This document shows positions 54,368 to 63,975 of a DNA stretch of 64,000 nucleotides, piece by piece. Numbering within the stretch: position 1 is the first letter of the stretch; each line of letters begins with the position of its first letter. This DNA comes from Bin80 sp965207565 (GTDB taxonomy: Bacteria > Bacteroidota > Rhodothermia > Rhodothermales > Bin80), in NCBI GenBank assembly GCA_965207565.1, contig CBDBMQ010000024.1:124001-188000 (forward strand). The letters run 5' to 3'. The position numbers and the translations under genes were made by a program. The notes under the pieces are model-generated. The model did not search any database, was not told the origin of the DNA, and saw only the letters and a list, made by a program, of their open reading frames with translations.

Positions 54368-54696
54368 TGGAAAGCACCCGTGAAGCATTAGAGACGGCTC
54401 CCGTGCATACATCCCTTCAGCGTCGCCCCACCATGGGCGGCCTGCCACAGGATGCATTCCTGTTATTGGCGCTGATCATGATCACGATGGGGATTGCCTC
54501 ACGCCTGGACCCGAAAGTCCTGGCAGGATGTGGGTTGGCATATTTAGTCCTATTGCCGCTGCTTCGAAGGGTATTCGAAAAAGATCCGTTCTTCATGGTG
54601 GTGGTACCGCGAGCTTTGAGGTATACCCCACACTATCTGAGGCAGGAAAAAGAGGTCACGCGTCACTGGCGTGATCGTTCAACAAAAACGCGCTGA
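54367..54696 (+). CDS. trbD: TrbD/VirB3-like inner-membrane component
   Basis: 109 residues. It starts at the overlap with trbC and ends at the overlap with trbE (TGATG at both junctions). Two adjacent hydrophobic segments (DAFLLLALIMITMGIAS and VLAGCGLAYLVLLPLL) followed by FEKDPFFMVVV and a basic tail match VirB3/TrbD. It supports assembly of the transfer channel with the VirB4-type ATPase. Confidence 0.85.
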   Translation: MESTREALETAPVHTSLQRRPTMGGLPQDAFLLLALIMITMGIASRLDPKVLAGCGLAYLVLLPLLRRVFEKDPFFMVVVPRALRYTPHYLRQEKEVTRHWRDRSTKTR

Positions 54697-57119
54697 TGGA
54701 TCCATTGACATTTGGAATCGGCACAGCTACCGGTGCCGGGACAGTTTGGGCGATCAATCGATTACAGCACCTAAAAAGGCCGGCCGAAGGACTTGGGGAC
54801 CTTCTGGGCTGGGCATTCCTGATTGACGAAGGAGTCATTCTCATGAAAGACGGATCGTTTGTGAGTGGATTTGAACTTGATCCTCCTGATCTGGAAACGA
54901 CCAGCGCAGCAGAAGCAAACAGCACAACCGATACCGTTCACGATATGCTGATGCTTCTGGGGGAAGGATATGGGATTGAAGTGAATGTGCATCGAAGGCA
55001 CAGCACCGAGTACCCGATCCAGGAGAATCATCACTTTCCAACCGCCTCCCTGCAAACCATGGAGCATGAGCGGCAAAGACAATACCAGGAGGTCGGAAGC
55101 CATTATACCCTCAGGCGCACCGTTCTTTTTACGTACACCCCACCGCGTGATCTTTGGTCACGATGGGAAGTTCCCATGGTTCAAGGGGCTCAAAAGGAAT
55201 TTGATTACGCGCAGATCCTGTCTGGCTTCAACCGCACCTTAAATGAAGTTCGTGCACTGCTGACCGGACGGTTTCAAGTGACTCCACTAAGCAGCAGTGG
55301 ACTTTTAACCGAATGTCATTGTGCACTCACCGGCCAGAATGAACAAGTGGTGTCTCTTCCGAGCAGTTATCTGAGTCACACACTTGCCTCCGACGATTTT
55401 CAGACGGGATTTTACCCGGTGATCGGAGGGCAGCATCTGTTTGTGGTCACGATTGCTTCACTCGGAATGCAGACACGGGTGGGAGATGGCGCATTCTTTC
55501 ATCGTATTGAGGGCGAGGGTCGCTGGCATATGCGATTCATCGGCATGGATCGCCATACAGCCGGACGTCGCATCAAGCGACTGCAAACCAGCTGGTTCCA
55601 TCAACGACGCGGACTGCGAAAACTGATCGCGCCCGAGGAGGATGGGTTTGAAGATCAGGATGCCGTGGCCATGCAACACGAAACTGCCTCCGCACATGCG
55701 GAATCTGCCAGCGGCCGCGTCCGATTTGGGTACTTCACGAATACCTTCATCCTGCGTGACCGGCAAATGCAACATGGCCTGGCACGCAGCCAGACGCTTT
55801 TACAGGTTTTACGGGACCAGGGGTATACCTGCGCTTTGGAAACGATCAATGCGACCGATGCCTTCATCGGGACGCTTCCTGGTCATGGCTATGCCAATCT
55901 TCGTCGCCCCCTTTTGTCCAGTCGCAATATTGCACATTTATTTCCGGTTTCCGCGCCATGGAAAGGAAATTCAACCTGCCCCAACCCCATGTTCCCGGAT
56001 GGTAGCCCTGCACTGGCCTGCGCACGAACGCCAAGTGGTGCGCCCTTTATGGTGAACCTGTATCAAGAAGATGTGGGACACACACTCGTGATCGGAGCGA
56101 CCGGTGCAGGCAAGAGTGTCCTCGTTGGATGGCTGGCACTCAATTTTTTGCGTTATCCAAAGAGCCGCGTCCATGTCTTTGATATCGGACGATCTCATCA
56201 GATCCCCTGCATGGCTGCAGATGGAGTTCACTTTTCATTTGGAGATGCAAATCCGCTGCAGCCCCTTCGCCATATTCACGAGGAAACCGAGAGGTTGTGG
56301 GCATTAACCTGGCTGGAAACGATCTATGACCTTTCAGGCGAGTTGCCGGATGCAGACGGGCGCCTGGCACTTGCAGATACACTCGATCTGCTTTGTCAAT
56401 CATCACCAGAACACCGAACCCTGTCCGCACTTCATCTCCTGTTGCCACAGACTCTGCAGAGCACGGTAGTGCGGTATACGGCAGACGGACCCTATGGCCG
56501 ACTCTTTGACGGGGATCAAGGGGCGGAAGCGTCAGCACGTATGCATGTCTATGAATTAGGGCAAATACTCGACCAGGGAGATGCGGTTGTGGTTCCCTTG
56601 CTTCTGGCATTGTTTCGATCCATCGAACGCACACTGGACGGGTCCCCGACGCTGATTGTGATTGAGGAGGCCTGGGCCGCTCTTCTGCGGTCCCGTTTTG
56701 CGGAGCGGATCAAAGCCTGGCTTCTGACACTCAGAAAACATAATGCATCCGTTCTTCTGGTCGCTCATTCACCATCCCAGATTGCCGCCCTCCCCAATGC
56801 AGCTCTGATTACGGAGTCATGCCCAACGAAAATTATCCTCCCGAACCCGGAGGCACGGACAGAGGAGGGTGCGGCGATGCACCGGGCACTGGATCTGAGC
56901 ATGCGCGCAATCCATGTGGTAGCCTCCGCAAAACCCAAGCGAGAGTATTTCTATAAGAGCCCGGCGAGAAGCCGGCTCTTCGAACTGAATCTCGGGCCGA
57001 TTGCACGCACGCTGCTCATGCCGCTACCCGGCATGAGCGGGGAAGCCTCCCGCAGTCGCATTCAAGAAGCCTTTCATCATCACGGACACGATTTCCTTCA
57101 CCATATCACGTACTCATGA
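54696..57119 (+). CDS. trbE: TrbE/VirB4-like ATPase of the type IV secretion system
   Basis: 807 residues, the usual size. Walker A VIGATGAGKSVL (about 465-476) and Walker B TLIVIEEAWAAL (about 650-661) with the VirB4 signature around them (HNASVLLVAHSPSQIA). The N-terminal CagE/TrbE domain precedes. It powers pilus and channel assembly at the inner membrane. The last four bases overlap the next start (ATGA), so the operon is translationally coupled. The frame is intact. Confidence 0.93.
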   Translation: MDPLTFGIGTATGAGTVWAINRLQHLKRPAEGLGDLLGWAFLIDEGVILMKDGSFVSGFELDPPDLETTSAAEANSTTDTVHDMLMLLGEGYGIEVNVHRRHSTEYPIQENHHFPTASLQTMEHERQRQYQEVGSHYTLRRTVLFTYTPPRDLWSRWEVPMVQGAQKEFDYAQILSGFNRTLNEVRALLTGRFQVTPLSSSGLLTECHCALTGQNEQVVSLPSSYLSHTLASDDFQTGFYPVIGGQHLFVVTIASLGMQTRVGDGAFFHRIEGEGRWHMRFIGMDRHTAGRRIKRLQTSWFHQRRGLRKLIAPEEDGFEDQDAVAMQHETASAHAESASGRVRFGYFTNTFILRDRQMQHGLARSQTLLQVLRDQGYTCALETINATDAFIGTLPGHGYANLRRPLLSSRNIAHLFPVSAPWKGNSTCPNPMFPDGSPALACARTPSGAPFMVNLYQEDVGHTLVIGATGAGKSVLVGWLALNFLRYPKSRVHVFDIGRSHQIPCMAADGVHFSFGDANPLQPLRHIHEETERLWALTWLETIYDLSGELPDADGRLALADTLDLLCQSSPEHRTLSALHLLLPQTLQSTVVRYTADGPYGRLFDGDQGAEASARMHVYELGQILDQGDAVVVPLLLALFRSIERTLDGSPTLIVIEEAWAALLRSRFAERIKAWLLTLRKHNASVLLVAHSPSQIAALPNAALITESCPTKIILPNPEARTEEGAAMHRALDLSMRAIHVVASAKPKREYFYKSPARSRLFELNLGPIARTLLMPLPGMSGEASRSRIQEAFHHHGHDFLHHITYS

Positions 57120-57859
57120 AACGTTTATTCTTATTGATTCTGCTTCTTGGGAGTGCGACCGGAAGCCGGGCGCAACTCCCTGTCGTTGATGTAGCCGTTC
57201 TGGCAGAAACCATCACAACCGTCGCCGAACTTCGCCGACAGGTGAACCTGCTCTTAAAAGAAGTCGCACTGTCCACAGAAATCAAACAGAACACCAAGAC
57301 GCACTTGTACAGGTATGAGCGCGCCCTGTCAAAACGTGGCCTCATTCCGACCGAAGCACTCGGAACCTATGTTCGGAAGATCAGGCAGGCACATAAGACT
57401 ACTGGCGGTATGACCTGGGAGGACCCGGAAGTATTTCGGGGGACCTTTTTGATGTATCAGGATCCGCCGGATCCTCTAGCAGCCCAGAAGGCTGCGCATG
57501 AACAAACGATGGCGACGCTCCAGGGGACGCTCGCATCGCTGCAGGTTCATAATCACTCCGTTGATCAGGCACATGAAGAATTGGAGCACTTGAAGCAAGA
57601 AATCGTGCATGCCAAAGAGCCTCAAGAGATGCGTGATGTACAGGCGAACCTTCAGGTTGTGCATGCCCGCGAACTATTGCTCACCCGGCAGGCATTTATG
57701 ACGCTGGTCAATCTGGAAGCAGTCCGAGCTGCTGAAGCGGTCAGTCAAAAGGCACAGCAGCGCATGCGCTATGACGCGTTCGTGGGAAATGCTGAATGGT
57801 TGGGAGATCCCACCCGTTATGATGTGAAGCGCTTCTTGAAAATGCCCGAAACTCCATAG
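57116..57859 (+). CDS. trbJ: TrbJ/VirB5-like periplasmic protein
   Basis: 247 residues. Signal peptide MKRLFLLILLLGSATGSRA followed by QLPVVDVAVLAETITTVAEL, the typical start of mature TrbJ/VirB5. The rest is almost entirely helical and coiled-coil. It is a minor pilus component or chaperone located in the periplasm. It overlaps trbE by four bases. Confidence 0.85.
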   Translation: MKRLFLLILLLGSATGSRAQLPVVDVAVLAETITTVAELRRQVNLLLKEVALSTEIKQNTKTHLYRYERALSKRGLIPTEALGTYVRKIRQAHKTTGGMTWEDPEVFRGTFLMYQDPPDPLAAQKAAHEQTMATLQGTLASLQVHNHSVDQAHEELEHLKQEIVHAKEPQEMRDVQANLQVVHARELLLTRQAFMTLVNLEAVRAAEAVSQKAQQRMRYDAFVGNAEWLGDPTRYDVKRFLKMPETP

Positions 57860-57908
57860 CAGGTGCTAAAACGCATCAAAACGGAGCGACCCCCAGTAAT
57901 CCAATTGC

Positions 57909-58817
57909 ATGCAAGCGCAACAAGCCATACAGAACTGTGCACCCACGATGTTTTTCGATTGTGCACAGGAAATTTTTCGACTGACCACAGAGGCTTGGCT
58001 GACCCGTGCGCTGGATGCAGCACAGACACTCTTTCTCAGTTTGGCACTCTTGGAGATTGTGGTAACCGGCTATATGGTTTGGGCCGGGCGCAGGAAGCAG
58101 GGCGGAGACCTCATCAGCCAGTTTACGTTCAAGATTGGCCTATTGGCCTTCGTACTCGGACTCTTATCCACCTATCACAGATGGTTGCCCATGATCGCAC
58201 AGGGGTTCGGGGAAACCGCCGTCTATATCGGCGGCAGTGACGTCTCACACCTATCCCCCACCCACCTCTTGAATGTTGGGCTGAGCATGCTGCTCAGCGT
58301 CATGCAATCCGTAGGGTTGACCTCTGATCTTGTGACTTCCCTGGCCGTGATTCCGGCACTCATCATGCTGCTGTGCTTCGTTGCACTCGCAGCACATCTA
58401 CTTGTGACGATGATTGAGAGCTATGTGGTCGTCACGGGCGGACTCTTCTTCATCGGTTTTATGGCATTTCGTGGAACGGCTCCTCTTGGCGAAGGATATC
58501 TGAAGTATGTGGTCTATGTCGGAGTCAAACTGTTTTTCATTATTCTGATCGCAGGGGTTGCCGCCTCAATCGGGGACGATATGGTAGCACTCTTGCAGTC
58601 GTACGATAATCTGTGGCTGACAGCTTTCGAGCAGCTATTCTCCCAAAATCCCGGCGGCGTTGCAGGTGCGGTGTCTTCCCGACTGGGGTTTCTGTGGTCC
58701 ATGACGGCTGTGGCCATCTTGTTGGCCGGCCTGGGGCTTCACATGCCTGGACGGATTGCGACGCAGCTGAGCAGTGGTCTGACGGTTAATTTCAAGCGTG
58801 CACTGGAGAACCTGTAA
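57909..58817 (+). CDS. trbL: TrbL/VirB6-like polytopic membrane protein
   Basis: 302 residues with about six to seven hydrophobic segments (for example TLFLSLALLEIVVTGYMVW, GLLAFVLGLLSTY, LIMLLCFVALAAHLLVTMI, LFFIILIAGVAASIG and MTAVAILLAGLGL). This layout with the central MIESYVVVTGGLFFIGFMAFRG-type block, given here in separate parts, fits TrbL/VirB6, the inner-membrane channel component. The start is 49 bp after trbJ; the ending is 2 bp before trbF. Confidence 0.85.
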   Translation: MQAQQAIQNCAPTMFFDCAQEIFRLTTEAWLTRALDAAQTLFLSLALLEIVVTGYMVWAGRRKQGGDLISQFTFKIGLLAFVLGLLSTYHRWLPMIAQGFGETAVYIGGSDVSHLSPTHLLNVGLSMLLSVMQSVGLTSDLVTSLAVIPALIMLLCFVALAAHLLVTMIESYVVVTGGLFFIGFMAFRGTAPLGEGYLKYVVYVGVKLFFIILIAGVAASIGDDMVALLQSYDNLWLTAFEQLFSQNPGGVAGAVSSRLGFLWSMTAVAILLAGLGLHMPGRIATQLSSGLTVNFKRALENL

Positions 58818-58819
58818 TC

Positions 58820-59482
58820 ATGGCAAAGGAAGGCCATCCGTATCTGGAGGGCAGGTATGCATTTGAGCGGCTCTTTGGTGACCTTGCCCGAGGTAGACGC
58901 TCCTGGCAGTCCGTTGCTTTTCTTGCACTGCTGCTGAATCTCGTGCTCACTGCAGGGTATATCCATCTGGCTTCGCAGCACAAGGTGGTCCCGTATGTGG
59001 TGGAACTGGATGCGCTGGGTGAGATGCGCGCAGCGGGCAAACTATCGGTGCGCGATGTGCCGGAGCGAGCAATCACCGCTACGCTGCGCAGGTTTGTGCA
59101 CAACTTACGAACGGTTCCTACCGATGCACGCCTCTTGAATGTACGGTTACAGGATGCACGTACGCATGTGCATGGCCGCGCCGCAAAGACACTGGTGACG
59201 GACCTGGATCGTGACCGGGAAAATCTGGAACGCATGCTTGAGCGTGGGGACACCCGTTATGTGACCGAAATCAGCAGCGTTCTAAAGGTACCCGGTGAAG
59301 GGATCCTGTACCGGGTATCTTGGCGAGAACTACTCCGGGTTGGACATGAGGAGCGCACCTCGGCGTACGAGGGGCATTTTCAGGTTCGGGTTGAATCTCC
59401 AGAAGATGAAGAAGCACTGGACAGTAATCCACTTGGCATCTACATCATGGACTATGCATTGACCGAGGTGAGCACGCTCTAA
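58820..59482 (+). CDS. trbF: TrbF/VirB8-like channel protein
   Basis: 220 residues. A short cytoplasmic N-terminus (with YAFERLFGDLARGRRSW), one transmembrane helix (VAFLALLLNLVLTAGYIHLA, about 33-52) and a periplasmic NTF2-like domain ending GIYIMDYALTEVSTL are typical of VirB8/TrbF. It would link the inner-membrane complex to TrbG/TrbI, but neither follows: the operon is cut off after this gene. Confidence 0.88.
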   Translation: MAKEGHPYLEGRYAFERLFGDLARGRRSWQSVAFLALLLNLVLTAGYIHLASQHKVVPYVVELDALGEMRAAGKLSVRDVPERAITATLRRFVHNLRTVPTDARLLNVRLQDARTHVHGRAAKTLVTDLDRDRENLERMLERGDTRYVTEISSVLKVPGEGILYRVSWRELLRVGHEERTSAYEGHFQVRVESPEDEEALDSNPLGIYIMDYALTEVSTL

Positions 59483-59502
59483 TTGAGGGAAGCCCGTGAC
59501 GT

Positions 59503-59586
59503 ATGACAGTGCGGGGGTATTTCGCTGCGGCAGAGAGGGATTTCACCTTGACCACTGAAGACAGGGCGTGGCCAGTAGCCCGTTGA
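59503..59586 (+). pseudogene. Possible truncated start of the next conjugation-operon gene
   Basis: ATG 59503 encodes 27 residues (MTVRGYFAAAERDFTLTTED, then RAWPVAR) before TGA, 20 bp after trbF. It is coding-like but too short, and does not look like a TrbG signal peptide. It may be what is left of a gene lost at the breakpoint near 59590. Confidence 0.35.
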
Positions 59587-59733
59587 TAAAGTAGTGGGGG
59601 CATAGTTTAGAGAAACTGTTTTGGAAAGCCGAGCAACCGGGATTCACATTATATTTTTTCGCCAAATGGCATTCTATCTTAAAAAGACCCCATCAGCTCC
59701 CAATAAATTCCAGTGATAGTACATATGGGCCAT
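59587..59733. other. Junction between the conjugation remnant and the next island
   Basis: About 150 AT-rich bases, no gene. The change from the plus-strand trb operon to minus-strand genes marks the probable breakpoint. Confidence 0.4.
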
Positions 59734-61395
59734 CTATTCATGTCCATATCTATGCCCCAACGCATCTTTGAGGTCATGCACCGCACTCTCTAGGTGAACA
59801 TGATCAATTTGTTTGTGAAGTATGCGAAGATGTCTCCCGTATTCACCACATAACTGCCCCGATCCACCATGCACAGTACATTGAATCAATAAAGAACGCC
59901 ATGGATCTTCTAGTTTCTGTACGGTCTTTACCACGATTTCGTAGATGTCGACTTTGAATCGTTTGCTAATTCGTTCTGATAGGACAATTTTCCTCAATAC
60001 GAATCCTAAGGTATTGGCGGCCGAAACTGGAATATTCCCATTGTCACCGAACGCTCGGTATGTTTGACGATCTCCGCTATGGTCTGCGCATTTAGCCAGA
60101 ACTGTGGAATTCATGTGAGGAGAATCTTTGGGTAGGTCTTTCACTAGTAGAATCCAATTTTGCAAAACATTAATCGCTTCGTATATAAGCCTCGCAGCCT
60201 TGGATGGAAACTCACCCTCATCAGGAATAGACGGATCATAAATCTTTTCCAGTCCTCCTATGATATCTGTGAAATAGTACAGCGACATATGATCCTGAAC
60301 TTTTTGCTTGGCAGCGTAAGTAACCATCACTTCAAAGAAGTACATGCCAGCAAATAGCGGATTTTCCCATCGTTCGTCTTCGGAATTTGCGGGCCTCATG
60401 TTGAGATTTGCAGTAAACTGTGGATCCGGTGATTCATCTGGCTGCAGAAGTTTCAACATATAGTTACCAATCGGCTCCCAAACCCCTAGTCCCTTCGCGA
60501 CGGTAGCGTCGTCAAATAGAACCCCTAGTATGCGATTGCCCTCTAGGGGTCGAGTTCTTGCTGGGTAGTACCGGCTATTCTCCTTAAACTCCTGATACAA
60601 TATGCTGTTAATGTCTGAAATAAGTCCAGTGAAATATGCGTCTGAGAAATTTTTGACTCCGTCGTGCCTCCACATCGGGAGAATAGACAGCGCGAAATAA
60701 GGCCTTTCTTTGATCACATAGTTTCTCAGGTTTTCTGATCGGCAAAGTGCGCGTACGATATCTCCAGCATGGGTTTCTACTCGGCGCTGTGAGGGAATCA
60801 CGGTTTCTAGGTTGCCTAAATGGCGACGCATCTTCGTTATACATGCTCTGATCGGACTCTCGCGTCGCTTTTTATCACGGTGTAGGGATTGTCCAAGATC
60901 CTCCCCCTTTAGTGATCTGATACGATCATGGAGTTTCTGTAAGCGCAGCGAGCGACGAATGGCTCGGTCAATAAATGGCAATCGAGGTTCGACTAGGTCA
61001 ATTAATTCTGCATGGCGCTGCTCGTAAATCAAGTCGGACACAATTTTCGATACAGTTGGTAGCGACGAAGGTGCTTGAGGTCCTGAAAAAAACTTATGAA
61101 CTGCATAAGCCAAGCCACTCCAAACCAACGCTATTATGAAACTCAACTCTGGGGGTGTAAATAAATCGCCAATAAATGAATGCAATGAATGCGACCACTC
61201 ACACACTCGTCCAGTGGTACATAGGAGAGCGACTTGTGTGTTGAACTGGACATATAAAACGAGTAGAAACGCTATGATGGCCAATGGGATCTGTAATCCA
61301 ATTCCCAATCTTGCACGTAGTCTTGTCACTCTTGGTGAAAGAGCGTAAATAGCGACGAGAAGTGTCAATAGGGTTAAGAGTCCGTCCAGAGTCAT
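59734..61395 (-). CDS. Unrecognised membrane-anchored protein beside PARIS copy 2
   Basis: 553 residues from ATG 61395 (MTLDGLLTLLTLLVAIYALS); an ATG at 61425 adds ten residues. Three hydrophobic segments in the N-terminal 115 residues (TLLTLLVAIYAL, IPLAIIAFLLVLYVQF and LSFIIALVWSGLAYAV) anchor a large, mostly helical cytosolic domain. No motif is recognised. It lies on the same strand and 270 bp downstream of the AriB-like gene, with possible co-transcription. A membrane-acting effector linked to defence is an inference from location only. Confidence 0.7.
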   Translation of the reverse strand: MTLDGLLTLLTLLVAIYALSPRVTRLRARLGIGLQIPLAIIAFLLVLYVQFNTQVALLCTTGRVCEWSHSLHSFIGDLFTPPELSFIIALVWSGLAYAVHKFFSGPQAPSSLPTVSKIVSDLIYEQRHAELIDLVEPRLPFIDRAIRRSLRLQKLHDRIRSLKGEDLGQSLHRDKKRRESPIRACITKMRRHLGNLETVIPSQRRVETHAGDIVRALCRSENLRNYVIKERPYFALSILPMWRHDGVKNFSDAYFTGLISDINSILYQEFKENSRYYPARTRPLEGNRILGVLFDDATVAKGLGVWEPIGNYMLKLLQPDESPDPQFTANLNMRPANSEDERWENPLFAGMYFFEVMVTYAAKQKVQDHMSLYYFTDIIGGLEKIYDPSIPDEGEFPSKAARLIYEAINVLQNWILLVKDLPKDSPHMNSTVLAKCADHSGDRQTYRAFGDNGNIPVSAANTLGFVLRKIVLSERISKRFKVDIYEIVVKTVQKLEDPWRSLLIQCTVHGGSGQLCGEYGRHLRILHKQIDHVHLESAVHDLKDALGHRYGHE

Positions 61396-61668
61396 TGCTT
61401 TGCAAGTCAGTGCCAAACTGTCCAATATAGGATTAACTGCCTGTAGAGTCTGTTCTAATGGTGCCTTATAGAGGAAATGAACCGTATTAGATGCCCTTTA
61501 AAGTTCGGATACAAGTGCCCGTGTGGATTAATGAGGTGGACGATTAGACAGCGAGGCCTCCACTCTGCTCCTGCAGCTTCGCCCCGATTCCTGGAGAAAT
61601 CTCCAGCCTTCATGGCTTCCGTCCCCACTTGCCGAATCCGCCCACACACCGCCCGTCTGGCACGTCAG
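61396..61668. other. Spacer between PARIS copy 2 and the membrane protein gene
   Basis: 270 bp. No ORF with support, no clear terminator. Confidence 0.4.
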
Positions 61669-62523
61669 TCAGGCTATGCTGCGCAATACTCGAAAACCTG
61701 AGTTCCGCGCTGCCCATGCGCGAAGGTCCTGACTGAGCTTTGTCCTGTTCAGGTCATTCCAATCAAACGACAGTCGCAGATAGGTCTTTATCATCTCGGG
61801 CCTTACATCTTGTATTTTGTTCGTGCCCAGCACGCTTCTCAAACCGAATGCCAGTAGTCCGACCATGTCCTTTCCGTAGCATATTAGCCAAGGCTTATTG
61901 ACTAATAGTCGGTGAATAGATCTGAGATCATTCACAATGTTTGGACACGACAGGGCAGGGCACTGAGAGCGATTCATCACCTCTCGAACAAAAGCTTCAA
62001 TATCAATTGCGAGTGAGTCTTTGTTGACACACTTTCTATACTCGAGCCCTTGAAATCTCAGATTCAACTCCTCGCGGTGCGAATATAGACGCAGGCATCC
62101 AATCCAAACAGCTGTCGCAACCAGTATATCCCGAATATCCTTGCCAAATGCGGCGATTTTTCGTGCGCTTCCCCATTCTACTAGGACACCATCAAGTGCA
62201 GAGGACCGGATCAGCAACGCCTCCAGGTCTACCGTTTCATGAACAATGATATTATCGCTCGACGGCCGATTGCCCTCGATGTGATCCAAGTCTGCATCCA
62301 CTACACCAATTACTCCAGGAAAGCATACAGTTTCTAGTATGGTAACCACTTGAACAACATTCTCTTTTCCGTCAGCTACCTCAATCCGACAGTCACCACA
62401 GTCCACAAATCGTTTAAAGAACAGTCGATCATCTCGACCTTCAACAATTAGGAAGCATCCTTTGTGGAGTTGGCGCTTCAATCGGATCGCAGTAGCCTTG
62501 GTAGTCGGTGAGCGGCGACGCAT
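61669..62523 (-). CDS. ariB: DUF4435 TOPRIM-type nuclease, AriB-like (PARIS copy 2)
   Basis: 284 residues. The start overlaps the ATPase stop by one base (TAATG), so translation is coupled. IVEGRDDRLFF (Glu28) and GVVDADLDH (Asp76, Asp78, Asp80) are the TOPRIM metal motifs. It aligns over its full length with copy 1 at 40294-41145, including HETVDLEALLIRSSALDGV, versus LETVDLEALLIRSSALDRV. Predicted effector nuclease of a PARIS-like system. Confidence 0.78.
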   Translation of the reverse strand: MRRRSPTTKATAIRLKRQLHKGCFLIVEGRDDRLFFKRFVDCGDCRIEVADGKENVVQVVTILETVCFPGVIGVVDADLDHIEGNRPSSDNIIVHETVDLEALLIRSSALDGVLVEWGSARKIAAFGKDIRDILVATAVWIGCLRLYSHREELNLRFQGLEYRKCVNKDSLAIDIEAFVREVMNRSQCPALSCPNIVNDLRSIHRLLVNKPWLICYGKDMVGLLAFGLRSVLGTNKIQDVRPEMIKTYLRLSFDWNDLNRTKLSQDLRAWAARNSGFRVLRSIA

Positions 62524-63857
62524 TAACCTTCGTTCCGACCGTGCAACTCAACGGCAAGATGCCATCTGTCTCCGATAATCTCGGGCGAATGCGTAGCAAC
62601 AATCGCTCGAAAGCCGGAAAGCTTCGCCGCCTCTTCAAGATCCTCAAGCCACCGCTCTTGCCAAGCGACATGGAGCGAGATTTCAGGCTCATCAATGAGA
62701 ATGAGGGAGTTGCTCGACGCACGGAACAACAACTCGTAAAGCATGACAAGTTCGTGCTGCTCTCCTGAGGAAAGTTGCTCTAAGTCCAAATTGGTGCCGT
62801 CGTCCTTAGCGACTCGCAACCCCTTTTTGCTCACCGCCACCTGTTTATGACAAAAGCGGGAGTTAACGATTCTCTTGAAGGTGCTTACTTTTTCATAAAG
62901 TTCGTCGAAGACCGCCAGTTTTTCTTTGGCATCCGCTGCATAAACCGCAAGCACGCTTCGCTGCGATTCATCTACGAGATCCAGATCAGGAATCTCCAAG
63001 TCGAGTTGCTCTTCTGCCAAAAGGCCTACGTCTTCCAGCTGCGAGAGTTTCTGGTCAATCGCGTCGAGGTCTTTACGCAACGTTTCAACCGAACCATTCG
63101 ATTGCCTGCGGTCGGCGTCCACCAAACGCGCGGGAAAGGTGCGGTCACGCGACTGAGACAATGCTCCGTACTTAGCGTTTGAATCCTTGATATGATGGGC
63201 AAGCTGTTGGGAACAGTAACTCACGGTGCGTTCCGTATTGACTGTCCGGCCGTGCCCTCGCTGTCGGGATATGCGGGTCAAGCGCTCAGTATTGATCAAG
63301 CGTACCGCAATGGAGTGCCGTAAATCCTGCAGCCAATCGGGGCTCGGCAATGCGCCACTTCGAAAACCATGAGGGAGTTCATCTCCGAAGTCTATTAGTA
63401 CGTCGTCGAGATCAAGTATAGATCCCGTCTCAATGTTGTGCCATTCGCGAAAACCAACTCGATTAAGTACCGGTATGAATTCCTCAACAGCAGACATTGG
63501 AAACCCTGGGCCATTCTGGTCGACCAAGCCTCCGGGAAGATCAAAGGTCTCGGTTACACCACCTCGGTGACAGGTCAATGTCAGCGGCAATTGATCTCCA
63601 CCACGGTGGCGGTTCGCCGTAGCTCTTTTTGCAATCAAGCGCGCCCCGTCATCAAACGAAACATCAACTTTTCGAAACGGCATACTCGCAAGGCGATTTA
63701 TTGGTTGGTTAAACAACATGTCAATGAGCTTCAGAGTCGTGGTCTTGCCGAAGCCATTCGGACCGATTACGAGCATGATTCGCTCGTCGGTGCCAAATGC
63801 GAGATCGTGATCAAAGTCGTCGAACAAACCTTTAACGCGGACACGATCGATATTCAT
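62523..63857 (-). CDS. ariA: AAA/ABC-type ATPase, AriA-like (PARIS copy 2)
   Basis: 444 residues from ATG 63857. An in-frame TTG four codons earlier is ruled out by the perfect GGAGGT site (minus strand, 63862-63867) placed just before this ATG. Walker A is GPNGFGKT (copy 1 has GPNGSGKT); signature LSSGEQHE, Walker B LILIDEPEIS and H-loop ATHSPEII are kept. Closely related to copy 1 across the whole length but clearly diverged, so the two loci are not a recent duplication. Scaffold and sensor ATPase of the PARIS-like pair. Confidence 0.8.
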   Translation of the reverse strand: MNIDRVRVKGLFDDFDHDLAFGTDERIMLVIGPNGFGKTTTLKLIDMLFNQPINRLASMPFRKVDVSFDDGARLIAKRATANRHRGGDQLPLTLTCHRGGVTETFDLPGGLVDQNGPGFPMSAVEEFIPVLNRVGFREWHNIETGSILDLDDVLIDFGDELPHGFRSGALPSPDWLQDLRHSIAVRLINTERLTRISRQRGHGRTVNTERTVSYCSQQLAHHIKDSNAKYGALSQSRDRTFPARLVDADRRQSNGSVETLRKDLDAIDQKLSQLEDVGLLAEEQLDLEIPDLDLVDESQRSVLAVYAADAKEKLAVFDELYEKVSTFKRIVNSRFCHKQVAVSKKGLRVAKDDGTNLDLEQLSSGEQHELVMLYELLFRASSNSLILIDEPEISLHVAWQERWLEDLEEAAKLSGFRAIVATHSPEIIGDRWHLAVELHGRNEG

Positions 63858-63961
63858 GGTGACCTCCAATTTGTAACGCCTATGTGCCGAGACCGACCGG
63901 AAGATAACGAAACCATGACTCGAATCCCCCGATCCGGTTCACCCCACGTACAGAATCAGGT

Positions 63962-63975
63962 GCCAAAGGTTTCAA
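63962..63975 (-). promoter_or_regulatory. Upstream motif shared by the two PARIS-like loci (copy 2)
   Basis: GCCAAAGGTTTCAA, identical to 44673-44686, lies about 105 bp before the AriA-like start. Bases between the motif and the start differ from copy 1, so conservation of this block suggests a promoter or regulator site. The window ends 25 bp further on. Confidence 0.6.
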
